The notes beneath the pieces were generated by a model. The model searched no databases and was not told the DNA's origin. It was given only the letters and a program-made list of their open reading frames with translations. 64,000 bases of DNA from Rhodopseudomonas sp. (GTDB taxonomy: Bacteria > Pseudomonadota > Alphaproteobacteria > Rhizobiales > Xanthobacteraceae), in NCBI GenBank assembly GCA_016124795.1, contig WGNB01000014.1:62001-126000 (forward strand), given 5' to 3'. The translations under genes and the position numbers were made by a program. Positions 11,670 to 19,786 of the stretch are shown one piece after another. Positions within the stretch are counted from its first letter, which is position 1. Every line of letters begins with the position of its first letter.

Positions 11670-12650
11670 TTATTCTTCCGCTTTGATCGGCCGTGTCAGC
11701 AGCGACTCGATTGCCTCGTCGACGCTCATTTGTTTCGCCAGCACCGCGGCGACCGCCATCGAGATCGGCATGTCGACCTGTCGGTCGCGTGCCATTTCCA
11801 GCAGCACCGGCGCGGTGAAAGCGCCTTCGGCGAGTTTGCCGTCCGGCGGCAGGTTTTGGCCGATCGCGACGCCGAACGAGAAATTGCGCGATTGCGGCGA
11901 CGAGCAGGTGAGGATGAGGTCGCCGAGCCCCGACAGGCCGGTCAGCGTTTCCGGCCGCGCGCCAAAGGCCTTGCCGAAGCGCACCATCTCGGCGAAGCCG
12001 CGCGTGGTCAGCGCGGCGGAGGCGCTGGCGCCTAAGCCCCGTCCGGTCACGATGCCGGACGCGATCGCCAGCACGTTCTTGACCGCGCCGCCGATTTCGA
12101 CGCCGCGGATATCGGTCGAATGATAAGGCCGGAAGGTGCCGGAATTCATCGCCTGCGCCAGCATCTCGGCGATGTCGGCATTGGCGGCGGCGATGGTGAC
12201 CGCCGTCGGCAGGCCGCGCGCGACATCGGCGGCGAAACTCGGGCCGGAGAGAATGGCCGGCACCGCCTGCGGCGCGCACTCGGCGACGATCTCGGTCATG
12301 AATTGCCGGCTGCCGTGTTCGATGCCCTTGGCGCAGGCGATCAGCGGCGTGTTGGCCGGCATGGTCTGCGCCAGTGCCTTGATCACCGAGCGCATCGCCT
12401 GCGCCGGCACGACCAGCAGGATGGCATCGTTGTGCGACGCTTCGCCGAGCGCGCGCGTCACCTTGATCGAGTCGTCGAGTTTGACGCCGGGCAGAAATTT
12501 GCTCTCGCGCTGGGTCGCGAGATGGTCGGCATGGGCGGCGTCAAATTCCCATAACGTCACCTGGCGTCCCGCCCGCGCGCAGGTCTGGGCCAGCGCCGTG
12601 CCCCAGGCGCCGCCGCCCAGCACCGCGATTCGTTGCAGGCCACCGGTCAT
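11670..12650 (-). CDS. gpsA: Glycerol-3-phosphate dehydrogenase [NAD(P)+]
   Basis: 326 residues. Reduces dihydroxyacetone phosphate to sn-glycerol 3-phosphate for phospholipid synthesis in the cytoplasm. The N-terminal Rossmann fold has the dinucleotide loop [13 protein letters not shown]. Further on are [12 protein letters not shown], the catalytic Lys region [13 protein letters not shown] and the substrate-binding [11 protein letters not shown]. It lies 13 bases after the tsaD stop and 4 bases before the EVE start, which indicates a three-gene operon. The length and motifs are complete. Confidence 0.96.
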   Translation of the reverse strand: MTGGLQRIAVLGGGAWGTALAQTCARAGRQVTLWEFDAAHADHLATQRESKFLPGVKLDDSIKVTRALGEASHNDAILLVVPAQAMRSVIKALAQTMPANTPLIACAKGIEHGSRQFMTEIVAECAPQAVPAILSGPSFAADVARGLPTAVTIAAANADIAEMLAQAMNSGTFRPYHSTDIRGVEIGGAVKNVLAIASGIVTGRGLGASASAALTTRGFAEMVRFGKAFGARPETLTGLSGLGDLILTCSSPQSRNFSFGVAIGQNLPPDGKLAEGAFTAPVLLEMARDRQVDMPISMAVAAVLAKQMSVDEAIESLLTRPIKAEE

Positions 12651-12663
12651 TGTCGTTGCCCGC

Positions 12664-13737
12664 TCATTTGTAGGCCGCCGTTTTCAGTAATGCGCCGCGG
12701 TCGGCGGCGAGTTGGTCGAGCGGCCAGCGCGCGCGCGGCGCGACGTCGAGTGTATCGCGCGCGCCGAGTGAGAATTTCTCGATGCCGGCCCAGGCGATCA
12801 TCGCCGCATTGTCGGTGCACAGGTCCAGCGGCGGCGCCACCAGGACGGTACCGACTTCCGACGCCAGCCGCTGCAACACCGTTCGGATCGCCTGATTGGC
12901 GGCGACGCCGCCGGCGACCACCAATGCGGTCGGGGCGCCGTATTGTTCGCGGAACAGCCGCAAGCCGGCGCGCAGCCGGTCGTAGACGACATCGACGACG
13001 GCCTGCTGGAACGAGGCGCAGAGGTCGGAGACGTCGCGGTCGGTCAAAGGCGCGATCTTTTCGGCTTCCAGCCGCAACGCGGTCTTGAGGCCGGAGAAGG
13101 AGAAATCGGCTTCCTTGCGATGCTGCATCGGCCGCGGCAGCACGAAGCGCGTGCTGTTGCCGCGCGCGGCTTCCAGTTCGACCTGCGGGCCGCCCGGATA
13201 GCCGAGACCCAGCAGCTTGGCGGTCTTGTCGAAGGCTTCGCCGATCGCGTCGTCCTGGGTGGTGCCGAGCCGGACATAGTCGCCGACGCCGCGCACCGCG
13301 ACGATCTGGGTGTGGCCGCCGGAGGCCAGAAACAGGCAATAGGGGAATTGGGTATTGTCGGTCAGCCGCGCCGTCAGCGCGTGAGCCTCCAGGTGGTTGA
13401 TCGAGATCAGCGGCTTGCCGGTCGCCATCGCAATCGCTTTGGCGGTGGTCAGTCCGACGATGACGCCGCCGATCAGGCCCGGACCGCCGGACGCCGCGAT
13501 GCCGTTGAGGTCGGCGAAACTCTTGCCGGCCTCGGTCATGGCTTGGCTGATGATCAGGTCGAGCGCCTCGACATGGGCGCGGGCGGCGATTTCCGGCACG
13601 ACGCCGCCATAGGCGGCGTGTTCGGCGATCTGGCTGAGCACAATATTCGACAGGATCCGGGCGCCGCCCTCGGGCGTCCGTTCGACCACGGCGGCGGCGG
13701 TTTCGTCGCAGGTTGTTTCGATGCCCAGAACGATCAT
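12664..13737 (-). CDS. tsaD: tRNA threonylcarbamoyladenosine transferase subunit TsaD
   Basis: 357 residues of the Kae1/TsaD ASKHA family. With TsaB and TsaE it transfers threonylcarbamoyl to A37 of ANN-decoding tRNAs. The N-terminus [16 protein letters not shown], the metal-binding pair in [12 protein letters not shown], the phosphate loop [10 protein letters not shown] and the C-terminal [12 protein letters not shown] are all intact. Its partner tsaE lies elsewhere in this window, fused to a kinase. tsaD is divergent from hemC with about 180 bp between the starts, and leads the tsaD-gpsA-EVE run. Confidence 0.96.
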   Translation of the reverse strand: MIVLGIETTCDETAAAVVERTPEGGARILSNIVLSQIAEHAAYGGVVPEIAARAHVEALDLIISQAMTEAGKSFADLNGIAASGGPGLIGGVIVGLTTAKAIAMATGKPLISINHLEAHALTARLTDNTQFPYCLFLASGGHTQIVAVRGVGDYVRLGTTQDDAIGEAFDKTAKLLGLGYPGGPQVELEAARGNSTRFVLPRPMQHRKEADFSFSGLKTALRLEAEKIAPLTDRDVSDLCASFQQAVVDVVYDRLRAGLRLFREQYGAPTALVVAGGVAANQAIRTVLQRLASEVGTVLVAPPLDLCTDNAAMIAWAGIEKFSLGARDTLDVAPRARWPLDQLAADRGALLKTAAYK

Positions 13738-13755
13738 CAGTTCACGACCCTTGAA

Positions 13756-13800
13756 GCGTCATGGCGGGACAGCCCGGACGCGCCGTCCCCGGAATGACGC
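13756..13800. repeat. Imperfect intergenic inverted repeat between tsaD and hemC
   Basis: Outer arms GCGTCAT (13756-13762) and ATGACGC (13794-13800) match perfectly, and the inner GGCGGGA / CCCCGGA match partly. The AAGCGTCA...CCCGG wording also appears near 61051, which suggests a dispersed element. It lies in the divergent promoter region. Confidence 0.4.
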
Positions 13801-13920
13801 AGAAAACAGCCCTCCCAATTCCCGGACGGCTGAACTATAGGTGGCCCCGAAGCGACGCGCGATTTTTTGCGAAAAACCGGCCCCCGCTGTTCGCATCGCG
13901 CTTTAGCATCGCGAGGTAAT

Positions 13921-14850
13921 ATGACGCAATCGGCGACCCCTATCCTGAGAATTGGCACGCGCGGAAGTCCCTTGGCGCTGGTGCAGGCACGGATGGTGCG
14001 GACGCTGCTGGCCCGGGCCCATGGCGTCGGCGAGGACGCCATTGAACTGGTCATCATCCGCACCACCGGCGACGCCATTCAGGACCGGCCCTTGTCGGAG
14101 GTCGGTGGCAAAGGCCTGTTCACGAAGGAGATCGAGGAGGCGCTGCTCGGCAGCCGGATCGATCTGGCGGTGCACTCCGCCAAGGACATGCCGACCTTCT
14201 CGCAACCGGGTCTGATCCTGACCGCCTGCCTGGAGCGCGAGGACCCGCGCGACGTCTTCATCAGCCGCAAGGCGAGTTCGTTCGCCGATCTGCCGCCGGG
14301 CGCGACGCTCGGCACCGCCTCGTTGCGCCGGCAGGCGATCGCCAAAGGCAAACGACCCGACCTCAAGGTCGTGCCGTTGCGCGGCAATGTCGATACGCGG
14401 TTGCGCAAGCTCGACGACGGCGAGGTCGACGCCACGATGCTGGCGCTGGCCGGGCTCAAGCGGCTGGGCCTCACCCAGCACGCCACGCACATCATGCCGG
14501 TCGAGGACTTCCTGCCGGCGGTGGCGCAAGGTGCGATTGGTCTCGAGGCGCGCGCCGATGACAGCCGGACCCGGGAATTGCTCGCCGCCATCAATCATGA
14601 CGAGACGTTTATCGCGGTGGCTTGCGAGCGCGCCTTCCTTGCCGAACTCGACGGCTCCTGCAAAACGCCGATCGGCGGTCACGCCACGCTCGACGGCGAC
14701 ACGTTGCGGTTCCGGGGATTGCTGGCGCATCCCGATGGTGCGCCGTCGATCGCCAATGAAACCTACGGCGCGCGCGCCGACGCGGTGAGGATCGGCATCG
14801 AAGCCGCGCGCGCGGTTAAACGCGACGGCGATCCGCGCCTGTTCGGTTAG
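13921..14850 (+). CDS. hemC: Porphobilinogen deaminase (hydroxymethylbilane synthase)
   Basis: 309 residues. Polymerises four porphobilinogens to hydroxymethylbilane in heme synthesis. Motifs: LRIGTRGSPLALVQA at the start, KGLFTKEIEEALL, HSAKDMPT, the arginine-rich LGTASLRRQA, and LDGSCKTPIGGHA, whose Cys holds the dipyrromethane cofactor. Although the frame opens at 13867, the ATG at 13921 fits the family and has GCGAGG about 9 bases upstream. It is the first gene of a plus-strand run with hemD 4 bases downstream. Confidence 0.97.
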   Translation: MTQSATPILRIGTRGSPLALVQARMVRTLLARAHGVGEDAIELVIIRTTGDAIQDRPLSEVGGKGLFTKEIEEALLGSRIDLAVHSAKDMPTFSQPGLILTACLEREDPRDVFISRKASSFADLPPGATLGTASLRRQAIAKGKRPDLKVVPLRGNVDTRLRKLDDGEVDATMLALAGLKRLGLTQHATHIMPVEDFLPAVAQGAIGLEARADDSRTRELLAAINHDETFIAVACERAFLAELDGSCKTPIGGHATLDGDTLRFRGLLAHPDGAPSIANETYGARADAVRIGIEAARAVKRDGDPRLFG

Positions 14851-14854
14851 CATC

Positions 14855-15568
14855 ATGCGTATCGTGCTGACCCGCCCCGAGGCCGATAGCGAACGGACCG
14901 CGAAGGTGCTGCGGGCGCGCGGTCATGACGTTCTGGTGGCGCCGTTGATGCGCGTCGAGCCGGTCGACTTTGACCTCACCAGCCAATGGGGCGGTGTGAT
15001 CGTCACCAGCGCCAATGCGCCGGCGGCGCTTGCTAATCATCCCGCGCGTGACGAGTTGTGCGGGTTGCCGCTTTATGCCGTTGGCAGGCGTAGCGCCGAC
15101 GCGGCGCGTCAGATTGGCTTCCGGAATGTCACCAGCGCCGGTGGCGATCTGCGCGATCTGGTGCAGGTGATTTGCGAACACCGCGCCGATGCCAAAGCGC
15201 CGCTGCTTTATCTGGCCGGCGCCGACCGCTCAGGCGATCTGATCGGCGATCTTGCCGTGCACGGTATCGCCGCCGAACTGGCGGTGGTCTATCGTGCGGC
15301 GACCGCGCCGTTTCCGTCGGCGCTTATCGATGCGTTGCAGGCGGGAACGGTTGACGCCGTGCTGCATTTCTCTAGACGCAGCGCCGAAAATTACGTCGAT
15401 GGCGCGAAAAAAGCCGGGATTGTCGCGCATGCCTTGGCAGTGAAGCATTTGTGCTTATCGGCGAATATCGCCGAACCGCTTGTTAACGCTCGTGCAAGTC
15501 AAATCGCGATAGCCAAGCATCCGGACGAAATGTCGCTGCTGGCACTGGTTGATGTGGCGCAAGGTTGA
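14855..15568 (+). CDS. hemD: Uroporphyrinogen-III synthase
   Basis: 237 residues of the poorly conserved HemD family, which cyclises hydroxymethylbilane with inversion of ring D. The features seen are MRIVLTRPEADSERT at the N-terminus, VTSANAPAALA, YAVGRRSADAARQIGF and, in the second domain, PLLYLAGADRSGDL and VLHFSRRSAENYV. Its position 4 bases after hemC settles the assignment. The spacing implies one transcript and possibly translational coupling. Confidence 0.93.
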   Translation: MRIVLTRPEADSERTAKVLRARGHDVLVAPLMRVEPVDFDLTSQWGGVIVTSANAPAALANHPARDELCGLPLYAVGRRSADAARQIGFRNVTSAGGDLRDLVQVICEHRADAKAPLLYLAGADRSGDLIGDLAVHGIAAELAVVYRAATAPFPSALIDALQAGTVDAVLHFSRRSAENYVDGAKKAGIVAHALAVKHLCLSANIAEPLVNARASQIAIAKHPDEMSLLALVDVAQG

Positions 15569-15640
15569 CGTCGGCCGGTTTTGCCATTCTTTGAGCCAAT
15601 AATTGCTGCGTGCGGCGCGGCACTTCGATAGGATTCGCGC

Positions 15641-17086
15641 ATGACCGAACAGCGCCCAACGCCGCAGGAATTGGCCGCCAGCGGCGGCCGTAAACGCAGC
15701 GCACCCACCATCGATTTGACGGCGACCGATGTTACGCCGGCCGGCCATTCCGAAGCCGAGCAGCCGGCCGCCGAAGCCACGGCAGCGCCAACCCCGCACG
15801 ACGATTCGTCGTCAACATCGCAGCACAAGCCGCAGCAACCGTCGGACCCGGATTCGGCGGTGATCTGGGAACCGCCGCCGGAAAGTTCCGAATCCGCCAG
15901 CGCGGCGCGCGATGCCGATACCGCGGAAACCGCGTCCGGTCCGGCGGCTGCCGCCGGAAAACCGCCGTCCGCCACGAGCGCCTGGGTCAGCGCGGCGCTG
16001 GGCGGTGTCGTCGGTGCGGCCGCCATTGCCTTGCTGCTCGGTGCTTTGTGGTCCGCCGGCATGGTGACGCCGACGGGCAATGCCGGTTTATCGGAACCGT
16101 CCGGGCAAATCGCGGCGCTCGAAAAGCAGGTCGCCGATCTTCAAAAGCGTTTGTCCAGCGCAGGCGCGCAGGGCGGTTCGGCGATGGATGCGCTTGTGGC
16201 GCGCGTCGCCAAACTCGAAGCCAGCGGCAAATCGGCACCGGCCGTGGGAACGTCCGCCGATCCGGCTTTGCTCAAGCGCGTGACCGATGCCGAAACCGCG
16301 GTGAAGACGTTGCAAGCCGCGCTCGATGCCTTGACCCATCGCAGCGATGAAGTCGCCGCGCGGGTTGCACAGGCGACCGACGACGCCACGGCCGCTAAAA
16401 GCGCCGCAACCGAATTGCGCGGCGATCTTCAGGACGTTTCGAAGACCGCGAAGTCTGGCGCGTCGTCGACCGCGCTCGATCAGGTGCAAAAGCGCATCGT
16501 CGATCTCGAGCGGCAGGTCAGCACGACCAAGGAAGAACTGGTCAAGGTCGCGGCGACGGCCGCCGCGCCGGATAGCGCGGCGCGGCTGGCGGTGTCGGCT
16601 GTGGCGTTGCGCGATGCCGTTCTGAGCGGCAAGCCTTATGCCGCTGAATTGGGGCAGGCAAAGGCCCTCGGCGGCGATGACAAATCGCTGGCGCCTTTGG
16701 CGGGCTTTGCCGCCACCGGAATGCCGAGCGAGCAGAGTCTGGCGCAACAGCTGTCGACTTTACTGCCGGCGATGATCAAGGCAGCCGGTGCGCAAAAGCC
16801 CTCCGTTGGCTTTCTCGAACGGTTGCAGGCCAACGCCGAGCATCTTGTCAGCGTTCGTCGCGTTGGCGCGCCGCCCGGTAACGATGCGCCTGCGGTTCTG
16901 GCTCGCGTCGAAAAGGCCGCCGCCGACAACGACATTGCCGCGGCTCTGGCCGAAATCGGCAAGTTGCCGGAAGCGGCGCGGCAGGTGGCCGCGGACTGGG
17001 TAACGCGCGCGGCCGGGCGACAACAGGCGGTCGCGGCGGCGCGCGGCTTTGCCGATCGCGCGGCGCTCGCCCTCGGGTCGAAGTGA
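15641..17086 (+). CDS. Mitofilin (Mic60)-like inner-membrane protein, COG4223 type
   Basis: 481 residues. Residues 1-110 are low-complexity and rich in Ala, Pro, Ser and acidic residues. One membrane segment (about 117-139, WVSAALGGVVGAAAIALLLG) anchors the protein. After it comes a long coiled coil (about 150-310, with heptad-like runs such as ISALEKQVADL-type repeats), and then a helical C-terminal mitofilin-like domain (about 320-481) ending FADRAALALGSK. Alphaproteobacterial homologues of mitochondrial Mic60 lie next to heme genes and shape inner-membrane folds; that is known for the family. Here it sits between hemD (72 bp) and hemY (7 bp), the expected context. Confidence 0.85.
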   Translation: MTEQRPTPQELAASGGRKRSAPTIDLTATDVTPAGHSEAEQPAAEATAAPTPHDDSSSTSQHKPQQPSDPDSAVIWEPPPESSESASAARDADTAETASGPAAAAGKPPSATSAWVSAALGGVVGAAAIALLLGALWSAGMVTPTGNAGLSEPSGQIAALEKQVADLQKRLSSAGAQGGSAMDALVARVAKLEASGKSAPAVGTSADPALLKRVTDAETAVKTLQAALDALTHRSDEVAARVAQATDDATAAKSAATELRGDLQDVSKTAKSGASSTALDQVQKRIVDLERQVSTTKEELVKVAATAAAPDSAARLAVSAVALRDAVLSGKPYAAELGQAKALGGDDKSLAPLAGFAATGMPSEQSLAQQLSTLLPAMIKAAGAQKPSVGFLERLQANAEHLVSVRRVGAPPGNDAPAVLARVEKAAADNDIAAALAEIGKLPEAARQVAADWVTRAAGRQQAVAAARGFADRAALALGSK

Positions 17087-17093
17087 GGACGTC

Positions 17094-18851
17094 ATGATCC
17101 GGGTCGTTTTATTTCTGGTTGCCCTGGCGCTGATCGCGACCGGCTTTGTCTGGTTTGCCGACCGGCCGGGCGATGTCGCTGTCACCTGGATGGGGTACCG
17201 CGTCGAGACGTCGCTGATGGTGGCGGCGCTGGCCGTCGCCGCGCTGGTTGTCGTGGTGATGATCGTCTGGTCGATCCTGCGCGGCATCTGGCGTTCGCCC
17301 GAGCAGGTGTCGCTGTTCTTTCGTCATCGTCGTGCGATGCGCGGCTATCTGGCGATCACTCGGGGACTGGTTGCGATCGGGGCCGGCGATACCCGTCTTG
17401 CGGTCAAATCCGCCGACGAAGCGGCGCGCCTGTCGCCCGGCGATCCTTTGATGTTGCTGTTGTCGGCGCAGTCGGCGCAATTGTCCGGCGATCGGATCGG
17501 CGCGGAACGCGCATTCCATGAAATGCTGCGTCACGAGAACACCAAGCTCCTGGGTTTGCGCGGGCTTTATATCGAAGCGCAACGGCGTAACGATTCGATA
17601 GCGGTTCGTCGCTTTGCCGAGGAAGCCGCGAAGGTCGCGCCGGCTTTGACCTGGGCGGGTCAGGCCGTGCTCGACGATCGCTGCGCGCAAGCCGATTGGA
17701 CCGGTGCGCTGGTTGCGCTCGACCATATGAAGAGCGCGTTGGAAAAATCCGAATATCGCCGCAAGCGCGCGGTCCTGCTGACGGCGAATGCCTTGGCATT
17801 GGCGGACGGCGATCGCGATGCGTCGCGCGCTGCGGTGCTCGAGGCGGTCAAGCTGGCGCCCGGTTTGGTGCCGGCGGCGGCGCTCGCCGGCCGCCGATTG
17901 TCCGAGGCCGGCGATCAGCGCCGCGCTGGCAAGGTGCTGATCGGCGCCTGGCGGCTCAATCCGCATCCCGACCTCGCCGATGCTTATGCCGATCTTCGGC
18001 CCGGCGACAGCGCGCGGGCGCGGCTGACGCGGATGCAATCGCTGGCCGACAAGACGCCCGGCGATGTCGAGGGCGCGCTGGCGGTGGCGCGGGCCGCGCT
18101 CGATGCGCGCGAATTCGCGACCGCGCGCTCTGCGCTGTCGCGTTACCTCACGGCGCCGACCCGGAGGGTCGCAACGCTGATGGCCGAGATTGAAGAGACC
18201 GAACACGGCGACGAAGGCAAGGTGCGCGAGTGGATGGGCCGCGCGATGCGCGCCGGGGGCGATCCGGTCTGGACCGCGGATGGCGTGGTGTCGGATCGCT
18301 GGCTGCCAGTGTCGCCGAGCGGCAAGCTCGACGGCTATCAATGGCGGGTGCCTCTGTCCGAAATCGGCATGACGCATCCGGTGATCGACGCTGCGCCGCC
18401 GCCTCTGCCGGAGCCCCGCGTTGTTGTGGACGCCGGCAAGCCCGGCGGCGCTGGGCAGCCTGCGGCCGACACCGGGGCGGTGAAGAAGCCCGAGATCGTT
18501 GTCGATGTCGTCCCGCCGTCCAAGGCTGCGGCGGCGACCGCGCCGACAGCCGTTAATTCGGTGGAGACGGTGCAGCCGGCGGCCGAATCGACGGCGACGC
18601 CCGTGGTGTCACCGGAGGCGGTTAGGCCGCCCGATGTGCCGAAGCCGGCCGTAAAGCCGAAGCCGGTCGATGCCGTAATTCCACTGGTTCACGCGCCGGA
18701 CGATCCCGGCCTCGATCCGGGTATCGACGCCGGCCATGTGTCCGATCGCGATTCTGGCCTAGGAGCGGGATTGGATACCGATCCGGTCCCGGAGACCGTT
18801 ACACCGCCGGCGCAGGCGGCCTGGCAGCGCATTAAGCAGATATTTCGATAA
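17094..18851 (+). CDS. HemY N-terminal domain protein with TPR repeats
   Basis: 585 residues. Two membrane segments at about 2-20 (VVLFLVALALIATGFVW) and 39-62 form the HemY_N domain. They are followed by a TPR-like helical region to about residue 410, including QWRVPLSEIGMTHPVI near its end. The last 160 residues are a Pro/Ala/Val-rich tail, probably disordered. HemY proteins accompany heme genes, but no enzymatic activity is established; this is not the protoporphyrinogen oxidase also called HemY. The ATG at 17094 is preceded by AAGTGAGGAC and lies 7 bases after the Mic60-like gene, so they should be translated from one mRNA. Confidence 0.88.
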   Translation: MIRVVLFLVALALIATGFVWFADRPGDVAVTWMGYRVETSLMVAALAVAALVVVVMIVWSILRGIWRSPEQVSLFFRHRRAMRGYLAITRGLVAIGAGDTRLAVKSADEAARLSPGDPLMLLLSAQSAQLSGDRIGAERAFHEMLRHENTKLLGLRGLYIEAQRRNDSIAVRRFAEEAAKVAPALTWAGQAVLDDRCAQADWTGALVALDHMKSALEKSEYRRKRAVLLTANALALADGDRDASRAAVLEAVKLAPGLVPAAALAGRRLSEAGDQRRAGKVLIGAWRLNPHPDLADAYADLRPGDSARARLTRMQSLADKTPGDVEGALAVARAALDAREFATARSALSRYLTAPTRRVATLMAEIEETEHGDEGKVREWMGRAMRAGGDPVWTADGVVSDRWLPVSPSGKLDGYQWRVPLSEIGMTHPVIDAAPPPLPEPRVVVDAGKPGGAGQPAADTGAVKKPEIVVDVVPPSKAAAATAPTAVNSVETVQPAAESTATPVVSPEAVRPPDVPKPAVKPKPVDAVIPLVHAPDDPGLDPGIDAGHVSDRDSGLGAGLDTDPVPETVTPPAQAAWQRIKQIFR

Positions 18852-18922
18852 AGCTGCGATCCTTGTGCGCGCCGGGGCTCTTGCCATCGGTTTCGGTAAC
18901 CGGCTCTCGTCGCCTTGTTTGC

Positions 18923-18951
18923 TTGCCATTCCGGCGCTTGGCCGATACTAG
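18923..18951 (+). promoter_or_regulatory. Putative promoter of the tRNA-Thr gene
   Basis: TTGCCA (18923-18928) and TACTAG (18946-18951) are separated by 17 bases. The -10 ends 13 bases before the mature tRNA 5' end, a typical arrangement. Confidence 0.4.
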
Positions 18952-18964
18952 TCTCACGGCTTCA

Positions 18965-19039
18965 GCCGACGTAGCTCAGCGGTAGAGCATCCGCTTCGTA
19001 AGCGGGTGGTCGGGGGTTCAAATCCCTCCGTCGGCACCA
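18965..19039 (+). tRNA. tRNA-Thr, anticodon CGT
   Basis: All arms fold. The acceptor GCCGACG pairs with CGTCGGC and is followed by discriminator A and an encoded CCA. The D-stem is GCTC/GAGC. The anticodon stem TCCGC/GCGGG carries loop TTCGTAA, so the anticodon is CGT, reading ACG. The T-arm is GGGGG/CCCTC with loop TTCAAAT. The T-rich run after 19039 may act as terminator. No integrase or duplicated 3' tRNA end is present, so there is no sign of its use as an attachment site. Confidence 0.97.
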
Positions 19040-19113
19040 GCCTTTTCCTTGCTTTTGCGTGTTATCGCGCCGGCGTCTCCCATCGGGGATGGTTGCGGCT
19101 TCGCCGCAGGCCG

Positions 19114-19599
19114 TTACGACGCCGTCGGCCAGTCGTCGTTGCCAACGCCGAGCGCGCCGACCATCCATTCCAGCGCCGCCACCAATTCGGCCTGCTTGTC
19201 GGGCGGCAGCCGTTCGAATTCTCGCACCAGTCGCGCGTTAATCGCGGGTTCGGCGGCCGTCAGGGCCTGCTGTCCGGCGGCCGTCAGCCGCGAATGGACA
19301 ATCCGGCGGTCGTCGGCGCTGCGATAGCGCTCAACCAGGCCGCGCTCGACCAGACGGTCGAGAATGACCGTGACCGTGGCCTGACTCAGGCTGGCATCGG
19401 CGGAAATCCGGCCCGTCGTCACTTCGCCAAGTTCGGCAATGGCCTGCAAGATCGCCAGTTGCGGCGCGGTCAGTCCGGTTTCGCGCGCCAGCCGCCGCGA
19501 CCGGAGATCGGCGGCATGCATGATGCGCCGGACGGCGTCGATCACGGTCCGCGCCGGTTGTTTTTGGGATCGATTCCCGGCCGTCGGCGTTGGGAGCAT
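19114..19599 (-). CDS. MarR-family transcriptional regulator of the NAGGN cluster
   Basis: 161 residues with a winged helix of MarR type: LTAPQLAILQAIAELGEVTTGRI, the recognition helix SLSQATVTVILDRLVERGLVER, and the wing SADDRRIVHSRLTAAG. It is transcribed divergently from asnO-ngg-M42 with about 190 bp between starts. MarR genes accompany this osmoprotectant cluster in other bacteria, so control of the cluster is a fair inference. The ligand is unknown. The intergenic region carries overlapping promoter-like sequences in both directions and short palindromes such as CATTCGAATG. Confidence 0.9.
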   Translation of the reverse strand: MLPTPTAGNRSQKQPARTVIDAVRRIMHAADLRSRRLARETGLTAPQLAILQAIAELGEVTTGRISADASLSQATVTVILDRLVERGLVERYRSADDRRIVHSRLTAAGQQALTAAEPAINARLVREFERLPPDKQAELVAALEWMVGALGVGNDDWPTAS

Positions 19600-19636
19600 G
19601 CAGTTCCATTCGAATGAACTTGGGCGACCAATTCAT

Positions 19637-19665
19637 TTGACATCAAAACTTTAGTGTTGTAAATG
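19637..19665 (+). promoter_or_regulatory. Putative promoter of the asnO-ngg-peptidase operon
   Basis: A perfect TTGACA (19637-19642) is followed after 17 bases by TAAATG (19660-19665). The -10 is poor (3 of 6). On the opposite strand TTTACA with TCAAAT at 17 bases overlaps the same stretch and could serve marR, so one bound regulator could control both directions. Confidence 0.4.
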
Positions 19666-19673
19666 ATAATCAT
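19663..19673. promoter_or_regulatory. Fur-box-like palindrome ATGATAATCAT
   Basis: An 11-bp perfect palindrome centred on 19668. Aligned to the 19-bp enterobacterial Fur consensus it matches 13 positions. It overlaps the putative -10 of the asnO promoter. Rhizobia usually use Irr/RirA rather than classical Fur, so the binding protein is uncertain. Confidence 0.3.
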
Positions 19674-19756
19674 GCGACGGCGTCTTGGCGGCTTCGCAGA
19701 GATGCAAACGTGCCCCAAGGAACCCCGCAGGGACGCCGGCCGGGCCATTCGAAAAT

Positions 19757-19772
19757 CCTCCAGCTGTGGAGG
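19757..19772 (+). promoter_or_regulatory. Small hairpin over a GGAGG in the asnO leader
   Basis: CCTCCA (19757-19762), loop GCTG and TGGAGG (19767-19772) form a perfect 6-bp stem that would hide the GGAGG upstream of the asnO start. A second GAGGGG (19776-19780 region) remains free and closer to the ATG, so the effect may be modulatory only. Confidence 0.35.
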
Positions 19773-19786
19773 GGCGAGGGGCACCG

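Noticed and set aside
18965-19100. tRNA-Thr as an integration site of a mobile island
   Set aside because: No integrase, no repeated tRNA 3' end and no change of composition downstream.
18962-19168. Minus-strand 68-codon frame with RRRDLNPRPPAYEADALPLSYVG
   Set aside because: It reads through the complement of tRNA-Thr; this protein wording is a well-known artefact of tRNA genes.
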